From assembly GCA_029857975.1 (NCBI GenBank), contig JAOUFX010000074.1, forward strand, positions 1 through 8,844: a DNA stretch of 8,844 nt, written 5' to 3'. Under the pieces are notes generated by a model. That model saw nothing but the letters and a program-made list of their open reading frames with translations, made no database searches and was not told the DNA's origin. This document shows positions 6,061 to 8,844 of the stretch, one piece after another (position 1 is the stretch's first letter; each line of letters starts with the position of its first letter). The position numbers and the translations under genes were made by a program. This DNA is from Deltaproteobacteria bacterium (GTDB lineage: Bacteria; Desulfobacterota; SM23-61).

Positions 6061-7313
6061 TGACTGTTCTGGAAGAAGCCTGGACGCTCAAGGAGCTCTT
6101 CGTTTATCCGAATGAATACATTTACTGGAGCATCCAGATCGTCATGTACCCCTTCATGACCGGGCTGGTGGCCGGGGCTTTTGTCCTTTCCTCTCTATAC
6201 CATCTCTTCGGCATAAAACAGTTGAAAGAAATGGCTCATTTTTCCCTGGTTTTTTCCTTCGCCCTCTTAGTCGTCGCGCCCATGCCTCTTCTTTTCCATC
6301 TGACGCGACCGGAAAGGAATTTTTATGTATTCATGACCCCCCATTTCTCCTCAGCCATTGCGACCTTCGGCATCGTTATTTTTATCTATGGGTCGATCGT
6401 GGCCTCCGAGCTGTGGTTCCTTTACCGGAAACACCTGGTGGAAGGTTCTTTAAAACTTAAAAGCCAGTTGAACAAAAGCCTGGCAGAGAAGATCCGTTAT
6501 TTTCTCTTCACCATCCTGACTTTAGGGGCCTATGATGTTGGGAAGATAGCTCTGGAGAAAGATCACCGGGCAGTTAAGATCCTAGCGGGGATAGGGGTTC
6601 CGGTCGCCTGTTTTCTGCACGGTTACGCCGGATTCATATTTGGGTCGGTAAAGGCCAACGCTCTGTGGATGACCCCTCTGATGCCGGTCATATTCATCAT
6701 GTCCGCGATTGTCTCCGGTGTGGCCCTCTGCATGCTTACCTACATCATTACCATGGAAATTAGGAAACTCTTGGCTTCCCGGAAAAAGTCTCCCTTGGCC
6801 CACCCTACGATGGAAGAGATTCGAGGCGTTGAGGTATTCGAGATGAAGATCACCTCGAAGTACCTCATCTTTTTTATGGTATTCTCCATCAGCTTGGAAC
6901 TCTTAGACCTCGTCTTCCGGGGTTATACGGCGGTTAAATCCTGGGATATTTTAAGGAACGTGATCTACGGAAAAGACTTCATCAATATTTTTATATTTCA
7001 ATATACCCTCGGAAACCTGGTCCCCTTTGTATTGCTATTGATTCCCGGCCTTACGATCAAGAGGGCTCTTTTTTCTCTGATTCTGGTTCTCTTCGGCGTC
7101 TTCATGATGAGGTGGAACGTGGTCATCGGCGGCCAGTCCTTTTCCCTTACCTTCGCCGGATACATGCATTATGCGCTCCCCATCATTCCCCGCGATCTCC
7201 AAACTTTTAAAGAAGGTCTTGGCGGTGCCCTGCTCATCGGAGCCATGCCCTTCATCCTCTTCTGGGTGTTGAGCAAGATTTTTCCGGTTTTTAACCTGAA
7301 AGAAACCCACTGA
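6060..7313 (+). CDS. NrfD/PsrC-family quinone-interacting integral membrane subunit
   Basis: A 417-residue polytopic membrane protein. Hydrophobic segments lie near 26-49, 60-80, 97-122, 145-160, 174-195, 203-231, 266-288, 306-330, 334-352 and 387-409, consistent with the 8-10 helices of the family. Conserved NrfD signatures are visible: LLFHLTRPERNFYVFMTPHF (77-96), HGYAGFIFGSVKAN (187-200), and MRWNVVIGGQ (350-359), the last typical of the branch with DsrP-, Cbc- and Hmc-type subunits. The start is ATG 6060, overlapping the preceding stop by one base, with AGGAGG 8 nt upstream, so translation is coupled to the FeS subunit. NrfD proteins bind menaquinol or menaquinone in the membrane and exchange electrons with their FeS partner; they carry no cofactor of their own. 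Direction of electron flow cannot be told from sequence. Confidence 0.92.
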   Translation: MTVLEEAWTLKELFVYPNEYIYWSIQIVMYPFMTGLVAGAFVLSSLYHLFGIKQLKEMAHFSLVFSFALLVVAPMPLLFHLTRPERNFYVFMTPHFSSAIATFGIVIFIYGSIVASELWFLYRKHLVEGSLKLKSQLNKSLAEKIRYFLFTILTLGAYDVGKIALEKDHRAVKILAGIGVPVACFLHGYAGFIFGSVKANALWMTPLMPVIFIMSAIVSGVALCMLTYIITMEIRKLLASRKKSPLAHPTMEEIRGVEVFEMKITSKYLIFFMVFSISLELLDLVFRGYTAVKSWDILRNVIYGKDFINIFIFQYTLGNLVPFVLLLIPGLTIKRALFSLILVLFGVFMMRWNVVIGGQSFSLTFAGYMHYALPIIPRDLQTFKEGLGGALLIGAMPFILFWVLSKIFPVFNLKETH

Positions 7314-7340
7314 AGGAAGGACAGGGGAGGAGTCAAAAAA

Positions 7341-7362
7341 GCGCGGGAAAAACTTTCCGCGC
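7341..7362. terminator. GC-rich intercistronic hairpin, terminator-like on the minus strand
   Basis: GCGCGG (7341-7346) pairs with CCGCGC (7357-7362). A G-T wobble and two A-T pairs extend the stem to 9 bp around a 4-nt loop. On the minus strand it is followed directly by TTTTTT (complement of 7340-7335), the form of an intrinsic terminator for leftward transcription, although no leftward gene is seen nearby. On the plus strand it lies between the NrfD and multihaem cytochrome genes, followed only by GGCTTT, and might attenuate or stabilise the mRNA. Confidence 0.5.
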
Positions 7363-7386
7363 GGCTTTAAGGAAAGCGATTGCAGC

Positions 7387-8844
7387 TTGGAGGGTTCACC
7401 CGTCAAAAAAAAGATCAAAAAATTTCTGGAATGGATCGGGGTTCATCTTCAGCTGAATCCGAAGTTTTATATCGTACTGGCTGTTACGGGGGGCGGACTT
7501 CTTATCCTCTTTACCTCCTTGTTTTTCTACAGCACCAGCCCCTCTTTCTGCAACAGCTGCCATATTATGAAGCCTTATTATGAAGCCTGGAAGGCTTCCA
7601 AACACAATCAAGTCGCCTGCGTGGACTGCCATTATCCCCCTCAGGCGCGGGAAGCCATGTGGGCCAAATTCCAGGCCATTAATTCTGTGGTCCAATACGT
7701 AACCAAGAAATACAGCTCCAAACCATACGCCCAGATTGAAGACGCCAGTTGCCTGCGGTCAGGTTGCCATTCTACGAACATCCTGGCGGGAAAGATTACT
7801 TTCAAGAAAGGGATCCGCTTCGATCACAAGTTTCACCTGGGGGATCTGCGACGGGGCAAGCAATTGCGCTGCACGAGCTGCCATTCCCAGATCGTCGTGG
7901 GCACGCACATCGAGGTGACGGAGAGCACGTGTTATCTCTGCCACTTCAAAAAGGCCGAGGGACAGGAAAGTTCTCAGCCCCCGGGAAATTGCTCTACCTG
8001 TCATGAAGTTCCCATAAAAGATATTCCCTTCCAGGGATTCACCTTCAACCACCTGGATTTTGTTGGTGCCCGCCACGTTTCTTGCGAAAAATGCCACCGG
8101 GATGTCATCCAGGGAGAAGGCCAGGCTCCCCGGGAACGGTGTTACACCTGTCACAACCAGCCCGAGCGGTTGGCTAAATATAAAGATGTAATCTTCATGC
8201 ATGATTCCCACGTGGCCAAAAGAAAGGTCGATTGTACCCACTGTCACGAGGAGATCAAACACGGCATGAAGGTCTCCAAAGTGCGGTTCATGGAATACAA
8301 TTGCGAGGTCTGCCACTCAGCCATTCATAGCGGACCAAAGGAAATGTTTATGGGCGAGAGGGGACGAGGAGCTCCTTCCACCCCCAGCCACATGTTCACG
8401 GCACGGCTGGACTGTCTGGCCTGTCACGTCCAGAAAAAAGGAGCGGAGCTGGGGATGGGGAGGGACGGCCTGACTTTTATAGCTTCGGAGAGAGCCTGCA
8501 CCAATTGCCATGGGGATAAGTACTCGGGGATGCTGAAAGATTGGAAGGACACTTTCGATGTTATGATCCAGGATATCGAGCCTAAATTGAGGGCAGCCCG
8601 GCAGGCTTTGGAAATGGTGCGATGGGCCGACGATAAATATCAAGAGGCCCAAAAATTGTTTGAAGATGCCAAGTACAATGTCGACTTCGTCAAAATCGGC
8701 AAGGGGGTGCATAATCCCTTTTATGCCTCAGAGCTGATCCAGGTAGCGGATCGAAATTTGGACCAATTCTTTCGGGTCATCGGACAATCCTCACCGGGTC
8801 TGCCATCCCAAAGCCCGATCAAGGGGGGTTATTGCGCCCAGCTT
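7387..8844 (+). CDS. NapC/NrfH-type membrane-anchored multihaem cytochrome c (at least 12 haems), 3' end cut by window
   Basis: There are 486 visible residues without a stop. A basic N-terminus (VKKKIKKFLEW) precedes one membrane helix (27-48). The first haem site, CNSCH-I-M (55-61), has the CXXCHxM arrangement of NrfH-type quinol dehydrogenases, and haem 2 is CVDCH (78-82). Haem 3 is an unusual CX4CH (CLRSGCH, 122-128). Nine further sites follow: CTSCH, CYLCH, CSTCH, CEKCH, CYTCH, CTHCH, CEVCH, CLACH and CTNCH (371-375). The remaining 110 residues are largely helical, with no haem motif seen, and include the motif VHNPFYASEL. The start is uncertain. TTG 7387 is the only ATG/GTG/TTG in the open frame before the helix, with AAGGA 13 nt upstream; GTC at 7402 with GGAGGG 7 nt upstream is where a start would look natural. 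It probably takes electrons from menaquinol or the NrfD complex into the periplasm. Confidence 0.85.
   Translation, partial: MEGSPVKKKIKKFLEWIGVHLQLNPKFYIVLAVTGGGLLILFTSLFFYSTSPSFCNSCHIMKPYYEAWKASKHNQVACVDCHYPPQAREAMWAKFQAINSVVQYVTKKYSSKPYAQIEDASCLRSGCHSTNILAGKITFKKGIRFDHKFHLGDLRRGKQLRCTSCHSQIVVGTHIEVTESTCYLCHFKKAEGQESSQPPGNCSTCHEVPIKDIPFQGFTFNHLDFVGARHVSCEKCHRDVIQGEGQAPRERCYTCHNQPERLAKYKDVIFMHDSHVAKRKVDCTHCHEEIKHGMKVSKVRFMEYNCEVCHSAIHSGPKEMFMGERGRGAPSTPSHMFTARLDCLACHVQKKGAELGMGRDGLTFIASERACTNCHGDKYSGMLKDWKDTFDVMIQDIEPKLRAARQALEMVRWADDKYQEAQKLFEDAKYNVDFVKIGKGVHNPFYASELIQVADRNLDQFFRVIGQSSPGLPSQSPIKGGYCAQL

Noticed and set aside
7380..7583. Plus-strand open frame beginning with TTG at 7380
   Set aside because: It is one frame off the multihaem cytochrome and has no membrane helix or haem motifs. 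I also considered a frameshift joining it to the cytochrome at the A8 run, but the cytochrome frame is open back to 7300, so no frameshift is needed.
8832..8844. A thirteenth haem site starting at the Cys of the terminal CAQL residues
   Set aside because: The window ends before a second cysteine or histidine could be seen, so it cannot be supported.
1..8844. tRNA, rRNA, CRISPR array, transposase gene or prophage features
   Set aside because: No cloverleaf, ribosomal RNA, spaced direct-repeat array or mobile-element protein was recognised on either strand by reading.

Overview
The window looks like the chromosome of an anaerobic, cytochrome-rich bacterium, most likely Desulfobacterota (the former Deltaproteobacteria). 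The reasons are a moderately GC-balanced coding sequence, strong AGGAGG-type ribosome binding sites, membrane complexes built from multihaem c-type cytochromes with a NrfD-type quinone module, and a NEW3/ABC-2 cassette. This placement is inferred from gene content and recalled family distributions; no search was possible.

The left half (about 1-4560) reads on the minus strand. In order of transcription, a sigma70-like promoter (4528-4556) and a leader of about 240 nt precede a secreted, C-terminally anchored protein with three NEW3/Ig-like repeats (4283-3066). An ABC-transporter ATPase (3064-2306) and an ABC-2 permease (2309-1344) follow. The three genes are packed with a 1-nt gap and a 4-bp overlap, so they form one operon. 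After a 182-nt spacer with its own consensus-like promoter comes an enolase-family gene (1161 to beyond base 1). It keeps the fold, the metal ligands and the catalytic lysine of enolase. It lacks the usual GDEGG glutamate and the SHRSGETED histidine, so it may be a paralogue with altered chemistry.

The intergenic region 4284-4815 is a divergent control region. It holds one outward promoter for each operon, several small dyads, an element of about 93 bp with imperfect terminal inverted repeats, and a structured leader for the right-hand operon.

The right half (4816-8844) is a plus-strand respiratory operon: a membrane-anchored tetrahaem cytochrome c, a Tat-exported four-cluster ferredoxin-like subunit, a NrfD-family quinone-interacting membrane protein, and a NapC/NrfH-type membrane-anchored cytochrome with at least 12 haem sites that runs off the window. 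The first three resemble the tetrahaem cytochrome/FeS/NrfD complexes of Geobacter (Cbc4 type). The likely job is electron exchange between the menaquinone pool and periplasmic acceptors or donors. No molybdopterin or other terminal catalytic subunit is visible here.
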